Positions 1 to 9,100 of a stretch of DNA of 44,721 nucleotides are shown one piece after another. Origin of the DNA: Gammaproteobacteria bacterium (GTDB lineage Bacteria; Pseudomonadota; Gammaproteobacteria; SZUA-152); the NCBI GenBank assembly GCA_015487095.1, contig WFQM01000320.1:1-44721 (forward strand), written 5' to 3'. The stretch's first letter is position 1. Each line of letters starts with the position of its first letter. Position numbers and translations under genes: made by a program. The notes under the pieces were generated by a model. It was not told the DNA's origin. It did not search any database and worked only from the letters and a program-made list of their open reading frames with translations.

Positions 1-1
1 T

Positions 2-844
2 ATGTTGGCCGAGTTGGAAACCCTCGGTGCATTGCCTGCGCAATATCTTATTTTGGAGTTGAGCGCAGACTTGCAGGAACGTCAACGTGAAACCCTTGCT
101 GCACGGGTGCCGCATTTGCTGGAAAGAGTGTACTGGTTGCACGAATTACCTGCACCCGGTTTTCGCGGGGCAGTGGTGGCCAATGAATTGTTGGATGCAT
201 TGCCTGTTCACTGCTTTGTCACCCACAAAAACGGCTTGCAGGAACGTTGTGTGAGTTTTGCCGAGGGTCGTTTTCAATGGGTAAACAACGAGACGGATGA
301 GTTGTTATTGCCAGAGCACCTAACAGAAATCATTGCAAAACTGCCTCCGGGTTACACATCAGAAATCAATTTTGCAGCCACCGGCTGGATTCAATCCATT
401 GCTAATTTGCTGGATGCCGGGGTGGTGTTGCTGATTGATTATGGCTATGCCACTGCCGAGTATTATCATCCCCAGCGTGATGGCGGTACGTTGATGTGCC
501 ATTATCGGCATCGTGCCCATGATGATCCGTTTGTTTATCCCGGGTTACAGGATATTACCGCCCATGTGGACTTTACTGCCATTGCCGAAGCGGCGGTATC
601 TGCGGGGTTAGATGTGCGTGGTTACAATACTCAGGGAATTTTTCTGTTGGGCTGTGGCATCAGTGAACTGGCGCAACCCTTTGACGAGCTGGATGAGCGG
701 CAGCAGATATTACAAGCACAACAATTGCGTACCCTTACCTTGCCTACTGAAATGGGGGAGCGTTTTAAAGTAATTGCCCTGGCACGAGACTATCATCAGC
801 CCTTGTGTGGTTTTGTCATGCAAGATTTACGTCATCAGCTTTAA
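2..844 (+). CDS. MidA/NDUFAF7-like SAM-dependent methyltransferase, C-terminal part
   Basis: The gene enters from the left edge, so the N-terminus and probably the SAM-binding glycine motif are missing. About 280 residues are present; the family (COG1565) is usually near 390. Visible family features are the ILELSADLQ segment after the SAM site, the VVANELLDALP motif typical of MidA proteins, and a VVLLIDYGY strand followed by a GGTLMCHYRH segment. In mitochondria the homologue NDUFAF7 methylates an arginine of a complex I subunit; the bacterial role is less clear. The first in-window ATG is not claimed as the true start. A 16-base inverted repeat begins eight bases after the stop codon. Confidence 0.85.
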   Translation: MLAELETLGALPAQYLILELSADLQERQRETLAARVPHLLERVYWLHELPAPGFRGAVVANELLDALPVHCFVTHKNGLQERCVSFAEGRFQWVNNETDELLLPEHLTEIIAKLPPGYTSEINFAATGWIQSIANLLDAGVVLLIDYGYATAEYYHPQRDGGTLMCHYRHRAHDDPFVYPGLQDITAHVDFTAIAEAAVSAGLDVRGYNTQGIFLLGCGISELAQPFDELDERQQILQAQQLRTLTLPTEMGERFKVIALARDYHQPLCGFVMQDLRHQL

Positions 845-851
845 ACCTGGG

Positions 852-1122
852 TTAAATGTGAATTAAGGGCTAAATTGCCCTGTTTTCAGCGTTGCAGCAG
901 AGCCTGGGCAATGAAAACCCAACGCAAAGGCGCGGAGACGCAGAGCGCGCAAAGAATGAAGGGATAACGGGCAAAGGTATCGCTTTGCGTTCTCTGCATC
1001 TCCGCGCCTTTGCGTCAGATTTTATGATGCGGTGATTCGTAGCCGGGGGATGGCCTGCTCTGCTGAATGTAAACCAATGGCTTTATTCGCCTGGATATTT
1101 TTAACACTTAATTCACATTTAA
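852..1122. repeat. outer inverted-repeat arms around an intergenic element
   Basis: Sixteen bases at 852-867 (ttaaatgtgaattaag) are the exact reverse complement of 1107-1122. They enclose a second, longer palindrome at 922-1015. The pair fills nearly all of the gap between the MidA-like gene and the next methyltransferase, which suggests one inserted nested-hairpin unit. No gene is seen inside. Confidence 0.6.
922..1015. repeat. palindromic intergenic repeat with 33-base arms
   Basis: Arms 922-954 and 983-1015 are reverse complements at 30 of 33 positions, with a 28-base loop. The arm core reads aaggcgcggagacgcagag. I recall similar 'ctccgcgcctttgcg' palindromes scattered in many environmental bacterial genomes, so this is probably a dispersed mobile repeat. 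It could also fold as a strong hairpin in a transcript read through from the upstream gene. Confidence 0.75.
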
Positions 1123-1145
1123 ATGGAAAAACATTGGAACTGTTA

Positions 1146-1835
1146 ATGGGTAATAAATTACAACAAACTCAGGATATGCTCGCCAAACATCATCGGGATG
1201 GCGACGTTTTTGTACAATTGATGAAGGACACTTATGCCGGGCGTTTTAACGAGGATTTCTGGGCATTGTGGAATACGCGCATAGCGCCAATGTTGAGCGA
1301 ATTACCAGTGATTCTGGATTTGGGCACCGGCCCAGGCACCTTCTTGCGTGACATACATGAACGGTATCCGAAGGCCCGTGCCATTGGCGTGGAGTGTGCA
1401 GAATACATGCTGGAGGCTGCCAGCGATTTGCCGGAGGGTTGTGAAATTATCACAGCCGATTTACACGACCCTCATTTGCCGTTGGCTGATAACAGTGTCG
1501 ATGCAGTCGTTGCCTCTGTCGTGCTGCATGAAATGCACCAGCCTGTGCGCACTTTGCAAGAGATGCAGCGCTGTCTGAAACCCGGCGGTATTTTTTATGT
1601 GATGGACTGGGTGCGCGCACCGTTGGCGCAATATCTGGCAGACAGTGAGTTGGCCGTATTTGACCGGCAGACACCTGAAGAGGAATTGGAAGACCTGTTT
1701 ATTCATTTTATTGAACACAATCGGTTCAGTGTTGATGACCTGGCCTTCATGCTGGAAAACACTGGCTTCCGCGTACTGGAAAAAACACTGCTGAAGGAAG
1801 GGCGCATGGCGCGCCTTGTCGCGGAGAAAAAATAA
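1146..1835 (+). CDS. class I SAM-dependent methyltransferase
   Basis: A 229-residue Rossmann methyltransferase. Motif I is DLGTGPGTFL at residues 58-67; the acidic residue of motif II is E83 in GVECAEYML; the post-motif LKPGGIFYVMDW lies near residue 150. The methyl acceptor cannot be read from the sequence. I chose ATG 1146 because the upstream extension to 1032 overlaps the intergenic repeat and does not look like protein. Only six bases separate its stop from the uppP start, so the two genes are probably co-transcribed. Family assignment is firm, substrate unknown. Confidence 0.85.
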   Translation: MGNKLQQTQDMLAKHHRDGDVFVQLMKDTYAGRFNEDFWALWNTRIAPMLSELPVILDLGTGPGTFLRDIHERYPKARAIGVECAEYMLEAASDLPEGCEIITADLHDPHLPLADNSVDAVVASVVLHEMHQPVRTLQEMQRCLKPGGIFYVMDWVRAPLAQYLADSELAVFDRQTPEEELEDLFIHFIEHNRFSVDDLAFMLENTGFRVLEKTLLKEGRMARLVAEKK

Positions 1836-1841
1836 ACCGCT

Positions 1842-2639
1842 ATGGATGCATTACACGCTGTTTTTCTTGCTCTGGTACAGGGTTTTTCTGAATTCCTTCC
1901 CGTTTCCAGTTCCGCACATCTTATTTTATTGCCGCGTTTGCTGGGCTGGCCGGATCAGGGGCTGGCCTTTGATGTCGCTGTACACGTTGGCACGCTGAGC
2001 GCGGTGGTATTGTATTTTCGTCGCGAGCTGGTGCCCATGACGCAGGACTGGGTGCAGTCAGTGCTTACTCGTAAGCAAACTGCAAATAGTCGGCTGGCCT
2101 GGGCGGTATTATGGGGTACTGTTCCCGTAGGGCTGGCAGGCCTGCTGTTAAAAGGTTTTATTGAAAATAACTTGCGTTCGGAGTTGGTCATTGCTGCGGC
2201 AACCATAGGCTTTGCTCTAGTGCTGTGGTGGGCGGATAGCAAAGGCCGGGGTCAGCGTGATGAATACAGCCTGCGTATCAGTGATATTGCTATTATTGGT
2301 GTTGCTCAGGCATTGGCGTTGATTCCGGGTACTTCACGTTCCGGTGCGACAATGACGGCGGGATTGATGCTGGGGTTGTCGCGTGAGGCGGCGGCACGCT
2401 TTTCATTTCTGCTGTCGATTCCGGTGATTACCCTGGCCGGGGGATTGCTGACACTGGATTTGATCCAGGATCCCGGTCAGGTGGATTGGCGGGCTATGGT
2501 TATCGGAGTGATGACTTCGGCGATTACCGCCTATTTGTGTATACACTTTTTTCTGAAGCTGCTGGAACGCATCGGCATGTTACCTTTTGTGATTTATCGT
2601 TTATTGCTGGGGGGGCTGCTGATTTATCTGTTTGCCTGA
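1842..2639 (+). CDS. uppP: undecaprenyl-diphosphatase UppP/BacA
   Basis: Inner-membrane enzyme that dephosphorylates undecaprenyl diphosphate, recycling the lipid carrier for peptidoglycan and other surface polymers; it also gives bacitracin tolerance. At 265 residues it has the normal length. The N-terminal signature QGFSEFLPVSSSAH (residues 13-26) and the second signature PGTSRSG (162-168, with the catalytic Arg166) are both intact, set among several hydrophobic helices. It follows the methyltransferase gene by six bases. Its 3' end overlaps the convergent gene at 2624-3226 by 16 bases. Confidence 0.97.
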   Translation: MDALHAVFLALVQGFSEFLPVSSSAHLILLPRLLGWPDQGLAFDVAVHVGTLSAVVLYFRRELVPMTQDWVQSVLTRKQTANSRLAWAVLWGTVPVGLAGLLLKGFIENNLRSELVIAAATIGFALVLWWADSKGRGQRDEYSLRISDIAIIGVAQALALIPGTSRSGATMTAGLMLGLSREAAARFSFLLSIPVITLAGGLLTLDLIQDPGQVDWRAMVIGVMTSAITAYLCIHFFLKLLERIGMLPFVIYRLLLGGLLIYLFA

Positions 2640-3226
2640 GCCTGTTTAACCAGTCCCCATGTCAGCAAACCCAAGCCCAGCAAAGACAATGTGCCCTGGT
2701 AGTAAGGGTAGAATTCAAAGTCACTAAAGCCCAGTCCATAAAAGGCCACAAAACCTACCCAGGTAGCACCGGAGCAGTGTTCGATGGCCGTCATGTAGGT
2801 GAAAGCGGTTACCAGCAGCACAACCCCCAACAGTCCGCGCAACAGGCCGGTATTGTGTTGCGCAGTTTGTCGGGCACGATTGATCAGTTGCCCACCGAGC
2901 AGGGCAGCAAACAGGTAAACCAGGAGAGTAATGCTGTCGTATTGCAGTGTCCATAAATTCAACCCGCTACGTGGATCCTGATGGATAAACACAAACAGCG
3001 ATTTGGTAACAATAAATTTCAGTGCGCTGAGTGGTTGCTCCTGCCAGATGAGTTGGAACATGGCGATGTCGGCCCCGATGGGGAACAGCATGTGATTGAC
3101 CATGCCTCCATTAAGCAGGACCATGGCAGCCAGACCGATAACAAAAAAGCTGACAAACAACAATGCGCTCATTGATAGCCAGTGATTTGGTTTTTTGGGC
3201 GGGTGAACAATCAGGGTTTTATCCAT
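2624..3226 (-). CDS. predicted four-helix inner-membrane protein
   Basis: A 200-residue protein I do not recognise. It has a short basic, proline-containing cytoplasmic start and hydrophobic helices at about residues 18-40, 95-113, 127-147 and 178-195. The loop at about 41-94 contains NHMLFPIGADIAMF and a DPRSGLN segment; another loop carries a single Cys (EHCSGATW). The frame is open, and acidic, basic and hydrophobic residues are arranged as in a real membrane protein. It is convergent with uppP (16-base overlap) and divergent from apaH (81-base gap), so its promoter must lie in 3227-3307. Confidence 0.75.
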   Translation of the reverse strand: MDKTLIVHPPKKPNHWLSMSALLFVSFFVIGLAAMVLLNGGMVNHMLFPIGADIAMFQLIWQEQPLSALKFIVTKSLFVFIHQDPRSGLNLWTLQYDSITLLVYLFAALLGGQLINRARQTAQHNTGLLRGLLGVVLLVTAFTYMTAIEHCSGATWVGFVAFYGLGFSDFEFYPYYQGTLSLLGLGLLTWGLVKQAQANR

Positions 3227-3307
3227 GGCTGGAGTTTACCTGAACTGTGTGTCTTGCGTGTTATTCTACGCAGGAATATTTGCTTAATGGGCTCCACAGG
3301 TTGAAAA

Positions 3308-4141
3308 ATGGCGATTTACGCAATAGGTGATATCCAGGGGTGTTACGACGAGCTGATGAGCTTGCTGGAGTTGATTCATTTTGATCCGGCAGATGATCAG
3401 GTATGGTTTGTCGGCGATCTGGTCAACCGTGGTCCGGCATCGTTACAGGTGCTGCGTACGGTGCGCGAGCTGGGCAACAGTGCGATAACGGTATTGGGTA
3501 ATCATGACTTGCATCTATTGGCTGTGGCTGAAGGCAGCAGATCTCCTCACAAAAATGATACGCTGGGTGATATTCTTTCTGCCCCGGATCGTGATGAATT
3601 ACTGGTATGGTTACGCCAACAACCGTTGATGCATCACGATCCGGCACTGAATGTCGTTCTGGTTCATGCGGGTCTGCCGCCGCAATGGGATCTGGCCATG
3701 GCGCAAGCTTGCGCAAAAGAAGTGGAAATCGTTTTGCGTAGTGATTATTACACGGCTTTTTTTCAGCACATGTACGGCAACCAGCCCGATGTGTGGCGTG
3801 ATGACCTGGAAGGCTGGGACCGATTGCGTTTTATTACCAACAGTTTTACACGGCTGCGTTATTGCGACACCACAGGGCATTTTGATTTTAAAGCCAAGGG
3901 TGAACCGGGTACACAGCCTGAAGGTTATCTGCCGTGGTTTGAAATACCTGGGCGGCGTAGCGAAGATTTGCGTATTGTTTTTGGGCATTGGTCCACACTG
4001 GGTTTACGTCGGGAACGCCATATTATCTCGCTAGATACGGGGTGCCTGTGGGGTAAACAACTGACAGCAGTACGGTTGGGCGGAAATGATGCGGTTTTTT
4101 GCGTAGAATGCTCAGGGTATCGTTGCCCAGGAAGTGGATAA
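3308..4141 (+). CDS. apaH: bis(5'-nucleosyl)-tetraphosphatase, symmetrical (ApaH)
   Basis: Cytoplasmic metallophosphatase that cleaves Ap4A to two ADP and is known in enterobacteria to remove Np4 caps from RNA. The phosphoesterase metal motifs are in order: GDIQG (7-11), GDLVNRG (36-42) and GNHD (64-67), with later histidines at VHAG and FGHW. Length 277 matches the family. In E. coli apaH lies with apaG, ksgA and pdxA; those neighbours are absent here. The next gene starts 56 bases downstream on the same strand. Confidence 0.97.
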   Translation: MAIYAIGDIQGCYDELMSLLELIHFDPADDQVWFVGDLVNRGPASLQVLRTVRELGNSAITVLGNHDLHLLAVAEGSRSPHKNDTLGDILSAPDRDELLVWLRQQPLMHHDPALNVVLVHAGLPPQWDLAMAQACAKEVEIVLRSDYYTAFFQHMYGNQPDVWRDDLEGWDRLRFITNSFTRLRYCDTTGHFDFKAKGEPGTQPEGYLPWFEIPGRRSEDLRIVFGHWSTLGLRRERHIISLDTGCLWGKQLTAVRLGGNDAVFCVECSGYRCPGSG

Positions 4142-4197
4142 TGAAAACTTTTTCGTGGGACATATTTGTTTAAGCAGGTAACAAACAGGATTTTGAA

Positions 4198-4707
4198 ATG
4201 AAAAATACATATTTTCGTGTGTTGGGCTTTGTTTTTTTGTCAGCAGTTATGGTTACAGTACAGGCTGCACCACAGGCGAAAGTTGTTGAACGTGGTTATT
4301 ATAACTTTATCGATGAGACCGAGCGTCTGGCATCGCCGTTGATTTCTTCAGGTTATGTGAAACGTGGCGAAGCCGAGTTGGTGAAAGATACGCAGCGTAT
4401 TCCTTTGGAAATAGGGCGCTTGTTTGGCTTTCGTTTTCATATCTCCGGGATCGATAGAAATATTGGTGTTATTCCCTTGGAGCTGGTTGTTGTACACCCG
4501 GAAATGAAAAAGTCTGATGGCTCCATTTCCTCGGGCTATCGCTATAACGTACATTTAAAGCTTAATAACGGCATGGTGGAAGACCAGGTTGGTTATAGCA
4601 TCAATGAAGATTTTGAAATGGTTGAAGGTGACTGGCAGTTTGAGTTTCTCTTTATGAACAAAACGCTGCTTAAACAAACGTTCACAACTTATTTACAGGA
4701 TAAATAA
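4198..4707 (+). CDS. exported DUF3859-like protein
   Basis: A 169-residue protein with a clear Sec signal peptide (residues 1-23, ending VQA before APQAK), so the mature protein is periplasmic or surface-attached. The mature part is beta-rich (RGYYNF, GFRFHISGID, IPLELVVVHPEM, GDWQFEFLFMNKTLLKQTF), fitting a small beta-sandwich; I believe it matches DUF3859, from memory. No catalytic motif is visible. The stop codon is one base before the next gene, so the pair is surely co-transcribed and probably translationally coupled. Confidence 0.7.
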   Translation: MKNTYFRVLGFVFLSAVMVTVQAAPQAKVVERGYYNFIDETERLASPLISSGYVKRGEAELVKDTQRIPLEIGRLFGFRFHISGIDRNIGVIPLELVVVHPEMKKSDGSISSGYRYNVHLKLNNGMVEDQVGYSINEDFEMVEGDWQFEFLFMNKTLLKQTFTTYLQDK

Positions 4708-4708
4708 T

Positions 4709-5083
4709 ATGGATGATAAACTCAGGCAAAATATGACAGCTTCTGAAACCTGGATGCGCGGACTGTTTATGTTGTTGTTTGTTTTTTTATTGGTGGTGGC
4801 ACGAGTAGTGACAGGTGCGGTGGTGGTGATCCAGTTTTTGTTTACGGTATTTACCGGGCAATGCAATGCTAATTTGCGTGAGTTTGGTGCGAGTCTGGCA
4901 ATGTATGTTTATCGGGCATTATTGTTTGTGACTTATAACAGCGAGGACAAGCCCTTTCCCTTTGCTCCGTGGCCATCCCGTGATGATGCTGAGCTGGTTG
5001 TCGATACCGTTGCACAGCCTGTTGCTGAAACACCCGTGGATACACTGGAATCGGATGAACCAGACAAACGCCCCTGTTCCTGA
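4709..5083 (+). CDS. DUF4389-type membrane protein
   Basis: A 124-residue protein with a short soluble start, a strongly hydrophobic helix at about 17-38 (FMLLFVFLLVVARVV), a second amphipathic or membrane stretch, and an acidic proline-containing tail. The pattern of a helix followed by LREFGASLAMYVYRALLFVTYNSEDKP split across two segments is characteristic of DUF4389 proteins, as I recall them. Function unknown. It starts one base after the exported DUF3859-like gene, suggesting that the two work at the same envelope site. Confidence 0.7.
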   Translation: MDDKLRQNMTASETWMRGLFMLLFVFLLVVARVVTGAVVVIQFLFTVFTGQCNANLREFGASLAMYVYRALLFVTYNSEDKPFPFAPWPSRDDAELVVDTVAQPVAETPVDTLESDEPDKRPCS

Positions 5084-5262
5084 ATGACCTTTTTTATTGA
5101 GCGGTTAGTCCGTGTTTGCAAATCACTGCGACACAAATCTGCTCTCTTTTTATACAAAATCAGGTTATAATTCCCGCCCCACATAACCGCTGTCATGTGC
5201 AGTTTCATAAACTGACACCATTGGCGGCAACCCCTTTGGCAACTAACCACCCTGTGCATCCT

Positions 5263-7491
5263 ATGCAGTCTGCTCCTGATATTTTTTCCTACCGCAAGTT
5301 CTGGGCCCAACGTTTTGGCCCGGCACCGCAATTGCCTATGTCTCGTGAAGAGATGGACGCGCTGGGCTGGGATTCATGTGATGTGATTCTGGTGACGGGG
5401 GATGCTTATGTGGATCATCCCAGCTTTGGTATGGCCGTGATCGGTCGAGTGTTGGAAGCGCAGGGTTTTCGTGTTGGTATTATTGCCCAGCCGGATTGGA
5501 CCAGTGCCAATGATTTTCAAAGGTTGGGCCGACCCAATCTGTTTTTTGGTATCACTGGCGGCAATATGGATTCCATGGTGAATCGTTATACCTCGGACCG
5601 TAAAAAACGTTCCAACGATGCTTATACCGCTAATGGCGAAGGCGGCAAGCGGCCTGACCGTTGCGTGGTGGTTTACAGTCAACGCGCGCGTGAAGCATAC
5701 AAAGGGGTGCCCATTATTATCGGCGGCATCGAGGCCAGCCTGCGGCGCATCGCGCACTTTGATTATTGGTCGGAAAAAGTACGACGTTCAGTGTTGCTGG
5801 ATGCCAAGGCGGATTTGTTGGTGTACGGTAATGCCGAACGACAGATCGTGGAAATTGCACATCGTTTGTCGCAACGGGAGGCCGTTGAAAATATCACCGA
5901 TGTACGTGGCACAGTGTTTGCCTGTCGCGACAGCAACGGCCGCCCTGAACGCTTACCAAAAGATTGGGCAGTGCTTGATTCCACCGAGCTGGATAAACCC
6001 GGCATCGTTGAAGCGCCAATTGATCCTTATCTTGCAACCGGGGTGATAGCGGAACAGGGCGCGCCCTGCGTAAGTGGAGGGGAACAAACGAATGAAAAAA
6101 ATAAGAGCGTAGTGGTGACAATCACGCCCGTGCCTGCCGCAATCAACAAACGTCCAGCCGCAGATAAAACCCTGGTCTGTCTGCCTGACTATCATCATGT
6201 GCGAGAGGACCGGGTATTGTATGCCCATGCCTCACGGGTGTTTCACAAAGAAACCAATCCCGGCAATGCACGCGCGATTTATCAGTCGCACGGTACTCGC
6301 GGTGTATGGATGAACCCACCACCGATTCCCTTGCAAACCGAAGAGCTGGATCAAGTGTTTGAGTTGCCGTATACACGCAAACCGCACACTGCCTATGGCA
6401 AGGCTAATATCCCTGCCTACGAAATGATCCGTTTTTCTGTGAACATAATGCGCGGCTGTTTTGGTGGTTGTACCTTCTGCTCCATTACCGAGCATGAAGG
6501 GCGCATTATCCAGAGTCGTTCCGAGGATTCCATTATTCGTGAAGTGGAGGCCATTCGTGACAGCGTACCGGGTTTTACCGGCGTGATTTCCGATCTTGGT
6601 GGCCCCACCGCAAATATGTATCGGCTCACTTGCAATGATCCAAAAATTGAAGCCAGTTGTCGGCGTCCATCCTGTGTACATCCGGGGATTTGTAAAAACC
6701 TTGGTACCAATCATCAGCCACTGATCCAGCTCTATCGACGTGCGCGAAAGTTGTCGGGGATTAAAAAAGTGTTGATTGCCTCCGGGTTACGTTATGACCT
6801 TGCCGTGGAATCACCCGAATATGTTAAGGAGCTGGTGACTCATCATGTGGGTGGCTATTTAAAGATAGCCCCGGAGCATACTGAAACTGGCCCATTATCA
6901 AAAATGATGAAACCCGGCATGGGGACTTATGATCGTTTCAAAAGAATGTTCGATAAATACAGCAAGGCTGCGGGTAAGGAGCAATACCTCATCCCCTATT
7001 TTATTTCGGCTCACCCCGGTACCACGGACGAAGATATGATGAACCTTGCCATTTGGTTAAAGGCTAATGGTTTTCGTGCAGACCAGGTACAAAATTTCCT
7101 GCCTTCACCTATGGCTACAGCCACGGCCATGTATCATTCTGGCAAAGACCCTCTGCATAAAGTAGGTTCACGCAGTGATGTGGTGCCAGTAGCAAAAGGT
7201 GCTAATGCCCGGCGTTTACACAAAGCTTTTTTGCGTTATCACGATGCCAATAATTGGCCGTTGTTACGCAAGGCATTAAAGCGCATGGGACGTGCAGACT
7301 TGATTGGCAATGGTAAACGGCATTTGATTCCGGTATGGCAGCCGAGAGGAACCGGTGATGATGTTGGAGGGCAGAGGGCAGGAAAGACAGTGCGTACCCA
7401 ACATACGGGGTTGCCGAAAAACCCTAAGGCGATAAAAACAAAGCCTGCGCAAGCAAAATCCTCAAGAAAAGGTCGGCCGAAAAAGCGATAA
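5263..7491 (+). CDS. ygiQ: YgiQ family radical SAM protein
   Basis: Large radical SAM enzyme of unknown reaction, widespread in proteobacteria. The N-terminal YgiQ domain shows [17 protein letters not shown] and [19 protein letters not shown]. The 4Fe-4S cluster motif CFGGCTFC has cysteines at 399, 403 and 406. A basic C-terminal tail follows. From ATG 5263 the protein is 742 residues, close to E. coli YgiQ (739 from memory); the upstream extension to TTG 5116 adds 49 residues without family resemblance. No strong Shine-Dalgarno sequence precedes 5263, so the exact start is less certain than the identity. Residues near 265-300 hold a low-complexity linker rich in N, K and P. Confidence 0.95.
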   Translation: MQSAPDIFSYRKFWAQRFGPAPQLPMSREEMDALGWDSCDVILVTGDAYVDHPSFGMAVIGRVLEAQGFRVGIIAQPDWTSANDFQRLGRPNLFFGITGGNMDSMVNRYTSDRKKRSNDAYTANGEGGKRPDRCVVVYSQRAREAYKGVPIIIGGIEASLRRIAHFDYWSEKVRRSVLLDAKADLLVYGNAERQIVEIAHRLSQREAVENITDVRGTVFACRDSNGRPERLPKDWAVLDSTELDKPGIVEAPIDPYLATGVIAEQGAPCVSGGEQTNEKNKSVVVTITPVPAAINKRPAADKTLVCLPDYHHVREDRVLYAHASRVFHKETNPGNARAIYQSHGTRGVWMNPPPIPLQTEELDQVFELPYTRKPHTAYGKANIPAYEMIRFSVNIMRGCFGGCTFCSITEHEGRIIQSRSEDSIIREVEAIRDSVPGFTGVISDLGGPTANMYRLTCNDPKIEASCRRPSCVHPGICKNLGTNHQPLIQLYRRARKLSGIKKVLIASGLRYDLAVESPEYVKELVTHHVGGYLKIAPEHTETGPLSKMMKPGMGTYDRFKRMFDKYSKAAGKEQYLIPYFISAHPGTTDEDMMNLAIWLKANGFRADQVQNFLPSPMATATAMYHSGKDPLHKVGSRSDVVPVAKGANARRLHKAFLRYHDANNWPLLRKALKRMGRADLIGNGKRHLIPVWQPRGTGDDVGGQRAGKTVRTQHTGLPKNPKAIKTKPAQAKSSRKGRPKKR

Positions 7492-7507
7492 TTATTTTGG
7501 ATATTTT

Positions 7508-9100
7508 TCAGCCAGTAGAGTCCTGCCGACATTCCTTGCAATAAACCTTACCCAGTCGAACATGATATTGCACACGTTCGCCCACCAATATTTCCTGCTG
7601 GCAGCTATCACAAAGTGTTGCATCATCCATAGTCATTTCATCAAAACCTTCAACCGGCAGCTCTTTGCCAAACACTATTTTTTTCCAGGGTTTATCTTTG
7701 ACGATATCTTTTCGGTATATTTCTTCTATCGCACGGAAGCGTCTTACTAAATATTCCGGTACGCCAAAGCGTCTCAGGCTTGATTCCATTAATGCTTCAC
7801 GATGGTCAAGCAGCTCATCAGAAATTACCATCCAATGATGGGCGCTGCGTGGGCGTTCACCAAAATAAACATCTTCACCTGTTAGCACCTGACACATAAA
7901 ATTATATTGTTTCTCAATCAGGCGTTGTTTAGTAGCGCCTTCAAAAAAAGGAGACAGCAATGGATCATCGTAGACATGGTCATAAAAATCGATCAATACT
8001 TTTGACAAAAGACGACCTTCATCGAGTCCTTTCCAAAGCTCAAGGTCTGGATCAGGATAGTTGCGGAGTTCTGCACAGCGAATGCGTTCTGCTGTGTCGG
8101 CATCTGTATCATTTAGATTGGCGTCATTAACGCTAGCCCAGTCCCAGAATGGGTCGGCGTGAATTTCCTGCGGGTTAGCGCCTGCCGTCTGAGTGGCTTG
8201 TTGCATGTCTTCCACCATCTTTGGGTGGCCGCATAAATAAACCCGCCATCCTTTCAGGTCTGTATGGTCTGCCAAGGCAATATCATTAGCGCGTCCGGCC
8301 CGATGATTTCTCGGGGTTGCATGCCCTGAAACACACGAAACAGGATGAAAATTATCATGCTGTTCAGACAGTTGCTTCAAAATGGGTTGTAAATATAAAC
8401 CGTGTGGATATCGGCTACCATGATACAAATGAATGGGGCCGGTATGTCCGCTGGAAAGCGCATCACGTACAATTCCCAGCAATGGAGATAAACCTGTTCC
8501 GGTACCGATTAATAGTAATGGCTGGTGTTGCTCACCGGGTACATAATAATTGCTGCCTACGGCTCCCTGAAAATCAAGTTCATCATTTTCTGACAGTTCA
8601 TCAAATATCCAGTTACTCATTACACCATTGGATACACGCTTGACATGAATCTCCAGAAAATAATCTTCCTGTGGCACACTGGATAATGAGTAGCTTCGCA
8701 TCTCACCTTGTTGGTTGCGGATATTAATAAACTGTCCGGGGTGATAATAAAGTTGTGTAGCGGGCTCCAGTAATAAGCGACATACATCAGGTGCCAGTAA
8801 TTCTTTTTTGTAAACAACTGCCCGGTTAAATAAATCAGTATCTCGTGGCAGGGAGATTTCCATGTCGTTTTCGGGCATACATTTGCAGATTAGAAAATAA
8901 TCTTTTTCTTTTAGTGTTTCCCGTAATCCTTTTTGGGCTTTTGGCGGTATAAGTCCATTTTCACAGCGCTGTAAACAAACATGACAGATGCCATTCCCGC
9001 ACGAAAAAGGAACGGTTATCCCGTGGCGCATAAAAACCTGTAAAATGGTTTCGTTTTCACGGCACTGGTAACTTTTTCCTTGGAAGTAAATTTTATTCAT
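7508..9100 (-). CDS. 2Fe-2S ferredoxin / FAD-NAD(P) reductase / truncated globin / zinc-ribbon fusion
   Basis: A 530-residue soluble protein with four parts. (1) A plant-type 2Fe-2S domain with Cys34, 39, 42 and 72. (2) A ferredoxin-reductase-like part with the FAD motif RSYSLSS (135-141) and the nucleotide-binding loop LIGTGTGLSP (197-206), as in BenC-type oxygenase reductases. (3) A truncated-globin domain at about 361-463 with the FYDHVYDDPLLSPFF helix and a proximal-histidine candidate in SAHHWM (421/422). (4) A C-terminal CxxC...CxxC knuckle (497, 500, 521, 524). This is a self-contained NAD(P)H-to-heme chain, so NO detoxification, O2 reduction or sensing is plausible. I chose ATG 9100; ATG 9118 and 9121 add only a few residues. 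It overlaps the YkgJ-type gene by eight bases. Confidence 0.88.
   Translation of the reverse strand: MNKIYFQGKSYQCRENETILQVFMRHGITVPFSCGNGICHVCLQRCENGLIPPKAQKGLRETLKEKDYFLICKCMPENDMEISLPRDTDLFNRAVVYKKELLAPDVCRLLLEPATQLYYHPGQFINIRNQQGEMRSYSLSSVPQEDYFLEIHVKRVSNGVMSNWIFDELSENDELDFQGAVGSNYYVPGEQHQPLLLIGTGTGLSPLLGIVRDALSSGHTGPIHLYHGSRYPHGLYLQPILKQLSEQHDNFHPVSCVSGHATPRNHRAGRANDIALADHTDLKGWRVYLCGHPKMVEDMQQATQTAGANPQEIHADPFWDWASVNDANLNDTDADTAERIRCAELRNYPDPDLELWKGLDEGRLLSKVLIDFYDHVYDDPLLSPFFEGATKQRLIEKQYNFMCQVLTGEDVYFGERPRSAHHWMVISDELLDHREALMESSLRRFGVPEYLVRRFRAIEEIYRKDIVKDKPWKKIVFGKELPVEGFDEMTMDDATLCDSCQQEILVGERVQYHVRLGKVYCKECRQDSTG

Noticed and set aside
5116-5262. Upstream extension of the YgiQ protein from TTG 5116
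   Set aside because: The added 49 residues do not resemble the family, and the family-like sequence begins at the ATG at 5263.
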